From positions 13,702,001 to 13,766,000 of the forward strand of contig OZ316894.1 of assembly GCA_973895155.1 (NCBI GenBank): a stretch of 64,000 nt of DNA, written 5' to 3'. This DNA comes from Marsupella aquatica (taxonomy: Eukaryota; Marchantiophyta). The position numbers and the translations under genes are program-made. The notes beneath the pieces are model-generated. The model had not been told where the DNA came from and ran no database searches. It saw only the letters and a list, made by a program, of their open reading frames with translations. This document shows, one piece after another, positions 27,061-37,725 of the stretch; position 1 is the first letter of the stretch, and every line of letters begins with the position of its first letter.

Positions 27061-29467
27061 CCATTTAAACACTTGGAGTCTATAGTCAAGGATTCAGAAC
27101 GGGACAAGGAGAATTTTTAATAGGGCAAGTGCCCTATGATGATGGAGACTTTGCACAGTAAGTTTAGTGAAATGAAAGTCAAAAGTGGTGTGAAGGCAAC
27201 AGATTGGGCCATTCCACAACTAAAGAGGTGTTTTCATGAGAATAATAAATGTGATAAAATTCAATATCCTCCCCTTGGTGAATTTGATGCTACTAAATCC
27301 CAATGTTTGGGACAAAATAAGACTTTCCCTGGACTCCTAAAAACCTATTGAATGACTTTATTTGGGGAGAAACATGAGGGAGGGTTTTCATACGCAATTC
27401 TTCATGCACAAATCCCACGAGCATAAGATAATTGAATACGGTCTCTTGAGAAGACTGTGACCTGGTATAATTGTTGTTTTGGGCTTGAAGACAAGCACCA
27501 TTGGAAGGATGTCATGGGTAACAAAGTTCCAAAGAACTTGAGCTCAAAAGAAGGGGGCGTCTACCTGAAAAAGAAAATAATCAGAGGTAAATGTCTCCCC
27601 GTGTCCCCATGCACATCACGTTCTGCACGTCATGTTCCGCATGATTCTGACATTGTGGCATTATGCAAAAGAACAATGTATTTACGTTTTTGAAGGACAA
27701 GGCAATGTATTTGAACATCAAAAGTCTGCCCTGTCATAAATGTCTTACACTATCTGCGTGCTTCAATTTTGAAGGCCACTCCATCAAGCAAGGTTGTTGA
27801 TGCAATTTCACAACAACTCTTTTTGTATTACATCTGGATGTTCTCCTTATAAGTTGGCTACAACGGGAACACAAGGACGGAGATGGCCACATTGTGCCAC
27901 AATTTGGAAGACACATCCACTTATGCATCAAAATGTCACACATCCCCTCGCATTTTGATGAAACTAAGGGCTAAACTAGAGAGATATTTAAGAGTTGGCA
28001 TGTTAGCAAAGGCTACTATCAAGGCGCACTTTGATGAGGTTGTTGTCAAATGGCAAAAGATCACCTTGCTTTGGATGCAGATGTTATCTTTAGTAAAGAC
28101 ATGAAGCTCATGCCAAAAGACATTTGGATAGTACGTGAGAGAGGAAATGCGGTGAAGATAACCATTTTACACAATGGATGACGCAATTACTGGTGTTCAC
28201 AACTGGGTCCTTCAAAACAAGTCAAATGTACTCTTTTACCAGCCTCAAGTAAAAGTAGATGATTGACCCTTCATCTTGGCATGGTGTATGTGGTATAGAT
28301 GGAAGAACCAAAAGTGATATTTCTCATTTAAAGACCAAGGTATCGATCCCTTTAAGAACAGAATTGGATCGGATTGAATATTTTTATCCTTTTGAGAACT
28401 TTAGAGCCTCTTGCTCTCTATTTCTCTTACTTACTCTTAACAGAAGTAAACAAATCCATCAAAACACCAGTATGAAAAACTTCCGAGTTATAGATGGAGA
28501 TAAACTTAGATTGAGGTGATTTAATTATCATTTTAATATTGTCACTCCTTCAAAAAGGATTCTGGTCTTATTATATATAAAATGGTAACTTTCAACCACT
28601 CTCCAATCATCCTTTCTCCAACCTATAATAATGTCGAATGTAAGACTTTTGCTCACCAAGCCCAAAGTAACTTTCTGATTACAAATGTAGAGATAAGCCT
28701 TATGATGCCGTCAACATGATTCGATTAAGTGTGATACACAACTTAAGTCAAATTCTAAGGTTTATTGCGGTGCATAGTAACCGTACTAATTTCCGTGAAA
28801 ATGGAATTTTGCTTCTCACAATTACAACATTCATCCTCGAATTGGCTAGCGAATCTCGTCACAGCGAGTAAGCCTAGCAGTGAACTCGATGTGAATCTTA
28901 GAAGTTAATCATTAAACTCAATCATTACAAAAGAGTCTTCAATTCAATCATACTTCAAAATCAAAGCTTTACTTTCATACAAGACCTTGACTCTCAATGA
29001 CTTGTTACAATGGAAGGAGGAACAATTAATCAGCAACCTCTATTACTGAATAATGATTTTGCCCCTGGAGCAAGAAGCGTCCCTAAAAGACTTTATAGGT
29101 TTAGGGTCCTAACATAATGGTGGTAGGGAAGGTTATACATTTTCGAGTCTAACTAAGATGCATATAATATTACTCTAATAGTAGGTTCCTACAAAAACTA
29201 AGTTTGGGGCCGGAAATGACTAAGTGTCATTAGGCTTTTTTGACAGAAAACAATATTTGACTATCTTTACCTATTTTTAATTCCTAATCCTTAACACCCA
29301 AAATGTTGATTTTAACACAGTGGCAGGAGCTACCTTCAGTCTACAAGCAGGTTGAATCTCAAACTTTTCTGAGTGGTCTAAGTACTTCAAAGAAATCGGG
29401 CAGAAATGCTACTTGATGAAAATGCGGTTTAACCTAAAAAAATTCTAAGTATCGGGAAGAAAAAGGT
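27061..29467. other. Decayed sequence with short open frames, unrecognised
   Basis: Several plus-strand open pieces (27136-27351, 27457-27693, 27883-28104) are Lys/Met-rich and lie close together. They look like remains of one or more coding regions, possibly a transposase, but no motif is clear enough to name. A GGCTAGCGA half palindrome occurs at 28843-28851. Confidence 0.3.
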
Positions 29468-29633
29468 GGACGTTTTATGAAGCGTCGGGTTTCAGATGGA
29501 CGCTTTATGAAGTGTCAGTGTCTTCTCTTTGTTGGGGTTGCGGACGCTTTCAAAAGCGTCAAGGTTTTTGTCATCGTCAGTGGTGGACGCTTTATGAGGC
29601 GTCCTGCAACTGTTGGACGCTTTCAGAAGCGTC
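29468..29633 (+). repeat. Array of five 18-base hairpin palindromes
   Basis: Five near-identical units, consensus GGACGCTTTATGAAGCGTC, start at 29468, 29498, 29542, 29585 and 29615. Each has 7-base arms around a 4-base loop (TATG, TATG, TCAA, TATG, TCAG). Arm changes in units 1, 2 and 4 turn a G-C or A-T pair into a G-T pair on the plus strand, so every unit can still fold as a plus-strand RNA hairpin. Spacing is 29-45 bases. It is not a CRISPR: spacers are short and unequal and the repeats are too short. Confidence 0.75.
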
Positions 29634-29970
29634 GGCATAAAGTAACAAATTAAGTTTTGGTACCTTAGAAAATTCATAACTCCTTAACGGCTAGTCCAAT
29701 GAAGCTCAAACTTTGCCAAGTTGATCTCCTATATCAATTCCATTTGATACCAAGATTTCAGACATTTCTGGTATCCTTATCAATTAAAATAAAATAGGAG
29801 AAGATTCAACTTCTCAATCTGCATTCAACACTTGGAATCGGTGCAAAAACTAGTTTTCTTCACAAAGAGGCTGCAAAAATCCAAGAATAAGCTCGAGTTG
29901 AGGAAATCCAAAAAAGTGTCCATCCACAGTGTAGCTATTGGCAAAGGAAAAAGTTGGCTCACGGCGATGT

Positions 29971-30117
29971 TGTGGGCTTTGTCGTGCGCATACACATTGC
30001 TACACAATATACATTGTTTGTCACACACATCTAAGCATAGTCACAATCCAACATCACAAACATAAGAGAATGGAATACAAGTGGAACTCTTCTCCACAGA
30101 TGTCCAAAACCCACAAT
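29971..30117 (-). repeat. LTR-start module, truncated (PHD-gypsy family)
   Basis: Read from 30117 downward, this begins TGTGGGTTTTGGACAT and matches the first ~140 bases of the LTRs at 37420 (plus strand) and 56652 (minus strand). It stops at a GTGCGCACGAC-like point, the same place where the copy near 56084 stops. Confidence 0.6.
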
Positions 30118-30590
30118 TGAACAGCAAATGATGTCAATCAAACACACAATACTGCTCCACACGGTCACACACTATCTTATGTCAAGTCAAACGCACCTTG
30201 CGCCTCAAGGAATCCACATCACCTAGACACAACCTAGACAGCCACACCATAGCCGCTACAGTTTGTGCTTGAAAGGCTTATCACACCGTCGAATAGGATA
30301 TCGGACTATGTAGGTTTGAGGCTTTCATATATGTGTTATCTAAGTATTTTAGGGTTAGTGTATGTTTGTGAGGGATTGTTATCCTTTTTTCTCTGGGCTC
30401 AAAGGTCTCATCTTTTGATGTTGAGCCTTTTGAGCACAAGCTCTAGCGGCTATGGTGTGGCTATCTAGGTTGTGTGTACATAACGTGGATTCCTTGAGGC
30501 GCAAGGTGCGTTTGGCTTGACATAATCGTGTGATCGCATTGAACAGGATTGTGTGTTTGATGCGCATCAATTGTTGTTTGATTGCTCTTG
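30118..30590. repeat. Long inverted repeat of LTR 3' sequence
   Basis: The arms at about 30118-30265 and 30423-30590 are inverted copies of one another. Shared landmarks are AGCGGCTATGGTGTGGCT and GGATTCCTTGAGGCGCAAGG. Both correspond to the 3' part of the same LTR family seen at 56.2-56.4 kb. The spacer contains the middle of a plus-strand LTR (30283 onward, matching 37588-37700). The structure is best explained by head-to-head LTR fragments. Confidence 0.6.
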
Positions 30591-30996
30591 AAGATTACAT
30601 CAAAAGATCAGCTTTGATTTTGTTGTTGATGATTTTTGGTAGTTCGGATTGGGTGTTATTATTGAACGGATTGTTGGTATCTCAATCTGTTGCAAGTTGG
30701 TGCTCGGCGCTCGCATAGAAGTGAAGCTTCAAGTTGTTGTTGCTAACTTGTGGTTTTGGAGTTGCGGTCTTCATCAATATCTGTAGCAAGTTTTGTTGCA
30801 AGGGTTTAGGGTTTTGGGGTTTGGGCGAGGGGTTGGTCAGGGCCGGAATTAGTATGGGGACATGTATAGTCCGTGCATGTAGTTGAGGGCTCTACATTGT
30901 CCTAGTTTGCTTTTGTAAGCGCTACGTCAAGTGCAAACTACCTTTGCCGGCTGAGTCCAAAGAACAATTTGCATTGTTCTCAACGCGTATCTGGGC

Positions 30997-31392
30997 CTAA
31001 CTAGGCAAAACTGGCTTGGCTGGAACGATAGGCTGGTTGGTGGTCTGTTCGGGCGGGGTAGCCAAATCCCAATTCAATGCGTTGGAGCTTTTCCTAAGGA
31101 AGGTGAGATACTGCGCAACCTCTCCCTGATAGTTGATTTCTTCCTCCCTCTGCTTGGCCACAAGCTGTTGCTCAATGTAACCCGGGATCTTGTTGAACTT
31201 TGCCTGAGTCAGCTTTTGGCCGCCCTTTGGCTTAAAATACTTCATTGGTACCACTAAAATTGTCTCAACTACTGACCACAAGCCTTCTTTGTTGATGTAC
31301 AACTTGGTAATGTAATCCCAAACCTCGTTGTAGCTTGTGTTCTTGGTGAGTGCGACCTTCTCGTAGTTGATTTGTGCTACCTTAATCACCAA
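30997..31392 (-). CDS. Unidentified open frame of 131 aa inside the copy-1 element
   Basis: An uninterrupted minus-strand frame runs opposite to the surrounding element. The protein is mixed alpha/beta in character with a conserved-looking core: NEVWDYITKLYINKEGLWSV, then a Lys/Gly-rich stretch (YFKPKGGQKLTQAKFNKIPG) and a Glu/Gln-rich helix. It looks like real protein sequence, not a shadow, because the opposite strand has no match to the gag or pol pieces. I do not recognise the family. It may be a fragment of another mobile element inserted here. The start is uncertain, and the 3' end simply meets a stop. Confidence 0.35.
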   Translation of the reverse strand: MVIKVAQINYEKVALTKNTSYNEVWDYITKLYINKEGLWSVVETILVVPMKYFKPKGGQKLTQAKFNKIPGYIEQQLVAKQREEEINYQGEVAQYLTFLRKSSNALNWDLATPPEQTTNQPIVPAKPVLPS

Positions 31393-32881
31393 TTTAATGT
31401 ACCTTTGCTCGTATGCAGCTTCTCCGAGGCAAGAATACTAGTAAGTCTCAGACAACTTGTCGCCTACCTCCCCTACTAGGGTCCACTAACCTTCTTAGTC
31501 TATTGATTGAGTCCGTCCCCTATGCCCCTTTGTTGTTGCAGTACTGTAGGTCTGCAATCTCTCATGGAGAAGTCCCGATCTCCTTTGTGTGTTACTCCAA
31601 TTAAATTCCACTACAATGCGCGCTTATCCTTTGGTTTCCTTCGATAAAAACGGGAATAAAAATGAGTTTGATCAAGAGCAAAACTGGAGTGTAAGAGCAA
31701 ATTGACGGGAACCAAGCAACGATGATGCCACCGAATGGGTTCTCATGGGGGTTCTTTGGCAAGCTCAGGCATGAGAATGTTGAGTACTATTGGTTGCCAT
31801 CGCCTAGTTGAACGCGATTGCCTTGGTCCAAGGGTAAATTGCCATAACAAACTTTTACTCTGTCGCCGTCATAGTAAAGCAAATTATTGTAATAGTGCAC
31901 ATCATAATCGGCACTTGTTAAGTTGACTAACCTATTCTTAGCCTAATTATAATTGCAAAAATTGTTACGCGTACTATTCCTAACTATACAAATATGGTTC
32001 TAATTACCGTAGACATCCTAAGAATCTACTACTTGCGTCATGGTAAGTGACACGTTGCCCGTGTCACACCACGCAAACCAAATTGTAAGGGGCCACAGGC
32101 CGTGGGCTGTGGGTGCGGGTGCCTCCCCACCAAAACTCTCTTCACTCAAGTTATGGGCTAAACACGCCGCGAGTAATGGAAAAAACACTATTCACTATTT
32201 ATCATTTCCTCTATGCCCTGAGTCATAGCCACACCTTGCCTCTTTGTGGTGCCTTATCTTGTTGCGTGCTGACAACACAATTCACCAACATTCAACGTCA
32301 TTTCCTTCATAGAAACACACTATTCATCAACAAAGAACTTGATGCAAATCAAAACTGCATCCTTCAAAAATTGTAAACACAATCAACTATTGGGCTCCCA
32401 ATCGCACCGCCTCAATCAAAACTACAAAGAGTTGCACATCCGACTACTTTCCCTTCACAAAATAGGATCAGACACCACTGTCTGTCTAGCACAAAGTTGT
32501 CAACAACATCTGCTTGTCCCACGTGGACATTCTAAAGGACCCGTCCCACGTGGACTATCTAAAGGAGCATCAATTAGATAAATTTTCTCAGTTAACCTGG
32601 AGGCCTACCACCTTTGGGGCAAGGAGATGCATGAGTTCATCTCAAACTTTGATATATTGACACACCTGTCACCAAGGTGTCGGGACAAACTTTGTCCCCC
32701 CTGGGCCCTCACTCCGAGTAAAAGAAGTAAACCCCCTTGTGATTGGGACCCCTTCCCTCTTACCCCTTGTTATTTTTATTTTTCTATAAAAAGCTCCCTT
32801 GTTACCGATAATAATTATAATTACTAGTTTCAATAAAACCCACCCTTTGAGTGTTCACACGTCCTCCCATATTAGTTAACA

Positions 32882-34260
32882 TTGAGGGCCCAGGGTTTGT
32901 CCCTCATGGAGTACCGGTTGGCCCAAGTCTTTTGTCTACCAACAGGACCTGTGCTAGTCAAACTCCGGATCAGGGATAAGGAGTATGTCCCTCGATACTT
33001 CAAACAGGTACAAGCAAGGTTTGTGTACCAATCTGGTTTGTATGGAGTGACTAAGCTTCATCCAAACCACCATGCACATGATCAAACCTTGATCTGAGAT
33101 CTCCCTTTGCACAATTATGTAGGTGGAGCAATGCAAGAGGCAAATTTGGGCCTAGTTCTTTAGCCACCGGTTTTTAGGGGAGCTTAAGTGGGCTAAGACA
33201 GGCCTATACATTGGCGGGAAAACCTATCTTGGAAGTCACATTGCGATCATCCTAGATTGGTACAAGCAACGTCGCAAGGTCAGGGGGAAGAAGTCTACAA
33301 TCCCGGTCTTGACCGACACCGGCCCTACCCCCAGTAGTAGCACGTCAAGCACCCCAACCACCGCAACTCGGGTAAACCTTGCCCCCACTCCGTCACAATC
33401 TACTCCCCTACCTACTCCATTTGGGACCATTGTGAACAATGGGCCACCGCTACCTCCTCTTGTTGTAGAGCCCCCACTACCTCCATTGCAACCACCATCA
33501 ATTCCATCACCCCTTGTGGATCCCATCCTTCTCCTGTGCGGACTATGGAGGAAGCCATAGCCCCAACCATGGAAGGACCCTTGCCAAAGACCGTGGAGAA
33601 GTACCAAGTGGTACCCGATACCTTAGCCCACAATCAGGTCCAAAAGTTTAGTCAAGACCTTTCAATGGAGCTAGTAGAGTATATCGCCCTCCAAGTCTCT
33701 AACTACTTCCAATCGGCTTTCTTCACGTTGGATCACCACCTGCGGCTTATGGCCCTCTTACAAGACAAACTCATGGCCAAAGGGAATGAGATCGGGGCCC
33801 TCAAAATGACCATGGAGTGCCTAGAGTCTGAAGCCACCGCGCACCGAGGGGATTTAGTCTAAGAGGGTTAAGAGCGGGACAACTAAAACAAGAACTACTT
33901 AAGGTTCAAACGGACCTTAAGGAGCAAAAGGCTGCCATAGCTTGGCTTGAGGAGTCTGCGACTTGGGTTAAGAGCCTGGCTGACCTAAACAACCAGTTTG
34001 TGCAGGTTGCTTAGCAAGTGAATACCGTCACTGCCAATTGAGATAAGTGGTTGGGGCAGCATCAAGCCAACCTCAAAATGATTGATAACCTCAACTTGGG
34101 GATGGTGCACCTGCAAACTAAGGTGAACAAAGTCTCCAACAAGGCAGAGGAGGCAACTCAAGATAACCAAGCCTTGTAGGCTCGGGTTACTCTGTTGGTG
34201 AGCCAACAGAATGGGGCGGGAAATGCCTTTGACCAAGGGGGCTTGAGGTTTTGGCCTGAC
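32882..34260 (+). pseudogene. Gag-like polyprotein remnant, copy 1 element
   Basis: Open pieces at 32882-33097, 33309-33560 and 33536-33862, with coiled-coil sequence continuing to about 34200, line up in order with the gag-like frame at 1604-4252. The landmarks are a GLSLMEYRL segment resembling NMSLTEERL, then YIGGKTYLGSHIAIILDWY resembling the YIGGKAYFASHIEIILEWY segment, then a Pro/Thr linker and a long coiled coil. The segments are separated by stops and shifts, so no complete protein can be made. This parallel is the reason for linking the gag-like frame at the window start to the same retroelement family. Confidence 0.55.
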
Positions 34261-35836
34261 AAAGGAACAAGCCCAGGGCAGCAGCGTAGTGTAGTATTAC
34301 ACTAGGAACATAAATTAACATTTAAGATCCAAAACACAATATTCGTTCCCATGGAAGAACAAGTAAGGATGATTTTCTATTGTTTAGCACTTTTGAATAA
34401 GTAAGATAACAAAAACACAGGTTTGAGCCTTTTACTATGATTGCTCAACAAAGCATAGTTTTGAATGTTTACTTAACATTGTAAACAAAATGGAAATAAC
34501 TATCAACAAAAGACAATGAAAATCAAGCACCCAAACACTCCGATAAATAACCCCAAAAAGATCTAGATCTCCCCCAAGTCTAGCATCCTAACTCAAGCTC
34601 AACAGACATTGGTAAGTAGGTTAGCAATAGGTCCTCCTGTTGCCATAAGTCAGAATCAAAACCGACACCCACTATTCGTCCAGAACAACCCCTCTGGGTT
34701 CCCCCTCGTACCTATCCATCACCAACTGACCGCTCTGCCCCCAAGACATGTTCATGGCCCAAATAGTTTGTCCCAACACGTTGAGACTAGAATAGTCCCG
34801 ACTCTAACCCAACTTCGGGTTCTCACCCCACTGATGGCCTAGGGGCCAAATGTACTTGGAACTCAACCTCCATGCCTACTTGACCTTGACTCCCCAACGC
34901 AAGCTCTCTTGGAAGACTAAACACGGCTTGGCTGCTGTTTTGGTAGGATTTGGCAAGTGGGCAAGATAGCCCCCACAAACCCCGAGAACCATGACACCCC
35001 TAGACCCAGCTGAGCTCAGGAGGATATAGTCTTTCATGAGAGCTTGATGTTATTGCCATTTCCATTTGACAGGATGAGAAGTCCATGGCGATAGTTTTTG
35101 TTTGACGTTTTTCCTTAGTGTCGCAACTGCCGCGGCTCACGACTTTGGCTTGCCCTTAGCCCCCAGGGTGACACCACTCCCCTCAAGTATGCTTTTGGAG
35201 ACCTGCCATCCCCAGACCTACTTTGGTCCCTAAATTTTGCCCCCCCACCTAGACTCCAACCCGCATGTCTGGGCGCACCACCAACTAGCTATGCCCATAA
35301 CTTTCTAGTTAGGCGTCCGTAAGCAGAGTGCCTTAGCCCGTTGTGATCCAGCCAACCCAGTGTTCATGCCTAGGCCCTCAGAACCCGTCATCGCCCGGGG
35401 CCCCTGATCGGCCAAACTTGGGCCAGGTCGTAACTCGTGCCCAAAGCGTCCGTTGCACATGGAGTAAACTCTATTTGCCTTGGGCCCAAGATGAGCTCTC
35501 ACTCAAGCCCTCATAACTCAAAGTCCATCCGGGGATCCGAACGGTTAACCTTGAGTCTGGCCCTTTCCCTTGACCCGACCAGCCCTCAACTAGTCTCAGT
35601 CCTTAGAGTGTGTCACCAACTTAGCGCCTTGCCTTTGCCAGTACCACGCCCCATTGCCCACATGTCTCCCCATGCTAAGTCCTCCCCGGATGGCCGTTCC
35701 AGGCTTGGACCATAGAGGAGTTCAGCGTCGGAGTCAACAATGTCAGACCTAAGTGTTAAGGTAGTCAAGTTTTGCAACTCACTGTGTGCAAGAGACTAAG
35801 GTGGAGGCCATTACATAGATTCCTTGTCCTACTGAT
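34261..35836. other. Element interior without recognisable coding sequence
   Basis: The position between gag-like and reverse transcriptase remnants should hold protease and the N-terminal part of the reverse transcriptase. I find no DTG/DSG protease motif or RT fingers. The stretch 34.7-35.7 kb is C-rich with many short frames and may be an unrelated insertion. Confidence 0.35.
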
Positions 35837-37060
35837 GTGAGTAAAGTTCGTGCATTCTTGGGATTGACAAGCTATTATATAGACGCTATGTTAAAGGATT
35901 TAGCCAGCTTGCTAAGCCTTAACCATACTATGTTGGACCAGGAGTGGATTTGGGGTGACGACCAAGAGCATGCTTTCCAAGAGTTGGAGGAAAGATTGGC
36001 GTTGACACCTATTTTGAGAAGACCTATTTTGGGATGACCAGTTCAACTACACACTGATTGGAGTGGGGTAGGACTTGGAGCAGTGCTCACTCAAAAGGAT
36101 GATGAGGGGAATGAGTTTGTTGAGGTGTATGTCAATAAATCAAACAATTTAGTAGAGGCTAAGTATAGCTCTTATGAGTGAGAGTGTCTGGCAGCAGTGT
36201 GGGTTGTGGCACACTTCCGTTGCTATTTGTTTGGTAATCCGTTCACATTGATCACTGATCATCAGCCTCTTAAGTGGTTAATGGAGTCTAACAAACTTAG
36301 AGGGAGCTTGCACAATGAGCATTGTTGTTACAAGATTATGATTTTTAGGTTGTGCATAGGCCTAAAAAAGTGAACTTGGATGCGGATGGGTTGAGCCACA
36401 ATCCATGTATCAGTCAAGAGGATGAGATTGGAGCGCAACGGCATGATGAGTCACATAAGGAGAGTGTGCCAGGATAACATGCATATGCCTTTCTTGTTGG
36501 GTTCCAACATGTAGTATATCTGTGCACTCTACTTTATTGGATGGGGTAGATGTTAAGTCTTCAAATATGGATGTTGATGACTCGGTAGTTTTTGGACAAC
36601 AAGATATTCACAATATATGATGAGAGAGTGTTGGAATATTTGCGTGGTGGCTCCATTGTTGGCAATTGTGATGCTAAGGAGCAAGATAGGGTTCTACAAC
36701 GAGTCAAGAGGTTTTGATGGGAAGGAAACCATCTTTTGAGGATACTATGTGATGGTAAGGTGTTGGTTGTACCAAAACCATCACAACAAGTACGCACAAG
36801 AGTTGAGTCACTTTGGTGTGAAGCGCATATATAGCTTGCTGTAGACACAATATTGGTGGCGTGGTATGCACACTGATGTCCAACAATTGATAACTAAGTG
36901 TATGGTATGTGATCAAGTGAGAGCATCGTTTAATGCTACACTTTGCAATTGCATCCGTTACCAATAATGGGGTTTGGGATATCAATGGAGTTTGGACTTT
37001 GCTGGTCCATTGCCTCTTACCCCAGGTCATAATCAATTTGTTTTGGTTATGGTACAATAG
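35837..37060 (+). pseudogene. Ty3/gypsy reverse transcriptase/RNase H/integrase remnant, copy 1
   Basis: The frame starts in the RT connection (FLGLTSYY, WIWGDDQEHAFQELEERL). It passes through RNase H (LHTDWSGVGLGAVLTQKDDE, YSSYE, ECLAAVWVVAHFRCYLFGNP, TDHQPLKWLM) and reaches the integrase zinc-binding and core start (CMVCDQVRASFNA, SLDFAGPLPLTPGHNQFVLV). Stops replace several residues, and the integrase core is cut after VLVMVQ, where the sequence jumps to the PHD-finger region. The corresponding minus-strand copy at 57.2-58.6 kb is better preserved and confirms the order. The element cannot encode active enzymes. Confidence 0.75.
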
Positions 37061-37095
37061 ATCCAAGCTTGGCTCATGTTCATGCCGGCTTGAAG

Positions 37096-37234
37096 TGTAT
37101 GTTGTGTGGATCTGCTCAAGGAGCAGCCACTATGTTAATTTGTGATAAGCGTTTAAATTAGAGGATGACGCATGTTGTGTTTGACATCACCATTGGAGGT
37201 GATTCCTAGTGGATCATGGTTGTGTCCTCAATGT
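37096..37234 (+). pseudogene. PHD-finger remnant at the 3' end of gypsy pol, copy 1
   Basis: CMLC, an insert of a few residues (SAQGAA), TMLICDK, then a degraded second pair, and finally a C-terminal half that reads LTSPLEVIPSGSWLCPQC with one shift. The spacing fits the C4-H-C3 PHD zinc-finger pattern. It lies between the integrase remnant and the polypurine tract/3' LTR, the same place as in copy 2 at 56829-56950. Confidence 0.55.
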
Positions 37235-37419
37235 CGGTGAACCGACTAGTTATCATTTGTGTTCTCATATATGGAAGATATAGATTGCAGGAAGGTAATC
37301 GATGGGGCTCACTTGCACCCGGCCTCTTGATCTCCACACTTATAAATGGTGTATATCAACCTTGTAGAACTTATGGCTAGCTAGAGTTAAGGGACCTCAC
37401 TCCCAGCTAGGGGGAAAAT

Positions 37420-37725
37420 TGTGGGTTCAGGACATGTGTGGAGAGGAGTTCCACTTGTACTCCATTCTCTTATGTTTGTGATGTTGGATTGTGACTATGC
37501 TTAAGTAGATGTGTGTGACAAGGGTTGTATATTGTGTTGCAATGTGTATGATCACGACAACTGTCACACCATTATGAGTGATAGTATAGGATATCGGACT
37601 ATGTAGGTTTGAGGCTTTCATATGTGTGTTATCTAAGTGTTTTAGGGTTAGTGTATGTTTGTGAGGGATAGTTATCCTTCTTTATTGACTCCAAGGTCTC
37701 ATCTTTTGATGTGGAGGAACCATGA
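37420..37725 (+). repeat. 3' LTR fragment, copy 1 element
   Basis: It starts TGTGGGTTCAGGACATG right after the purine tract. The first 140 bases match 30117-29971 and 56652-56521 (both minus strand). The middle matches 30290-30400. The 3' end of the LTR is missing: after about 37725 the sequence changes to unrelated DNA. Confidence 0.6.

Larger units (their letters stand above)
30283..37725 (+). mobile_element. Degraded Ty3/gypsy LTR retrotransposon, copy 1 (PHD-gypsy)
   Basis: A 5' LTR fragment (30283-~30600) and a 3' LTR fragment (37420-37725) in the same orientation bracket an interior in normal Ty3/gypsy order: gag-like frame (32.9-34.2 kb), reverse transcriptase/RNase H remnant (35.8-36.4 kb), integrase start (36.85-37.05 kb) and a PHD-finger remnant (37.10-37.23 kb). 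The polypurine tract GCTAGGGGGAAAA directly precedes the 3' LTR start TGTGGG. Coding pieces are riddled with stops and deletions. Neither LTR is complete, so no target duplication can be defined. Confidence 0.65.

Noticed and set aside
29468-29633. Regular palindromic repeats considered as a CRISPR array
   Set aside because: Units are 18 bases, gaps are 10-26 bases and unequal, the genome is eukaryotic and there are no cas genes.
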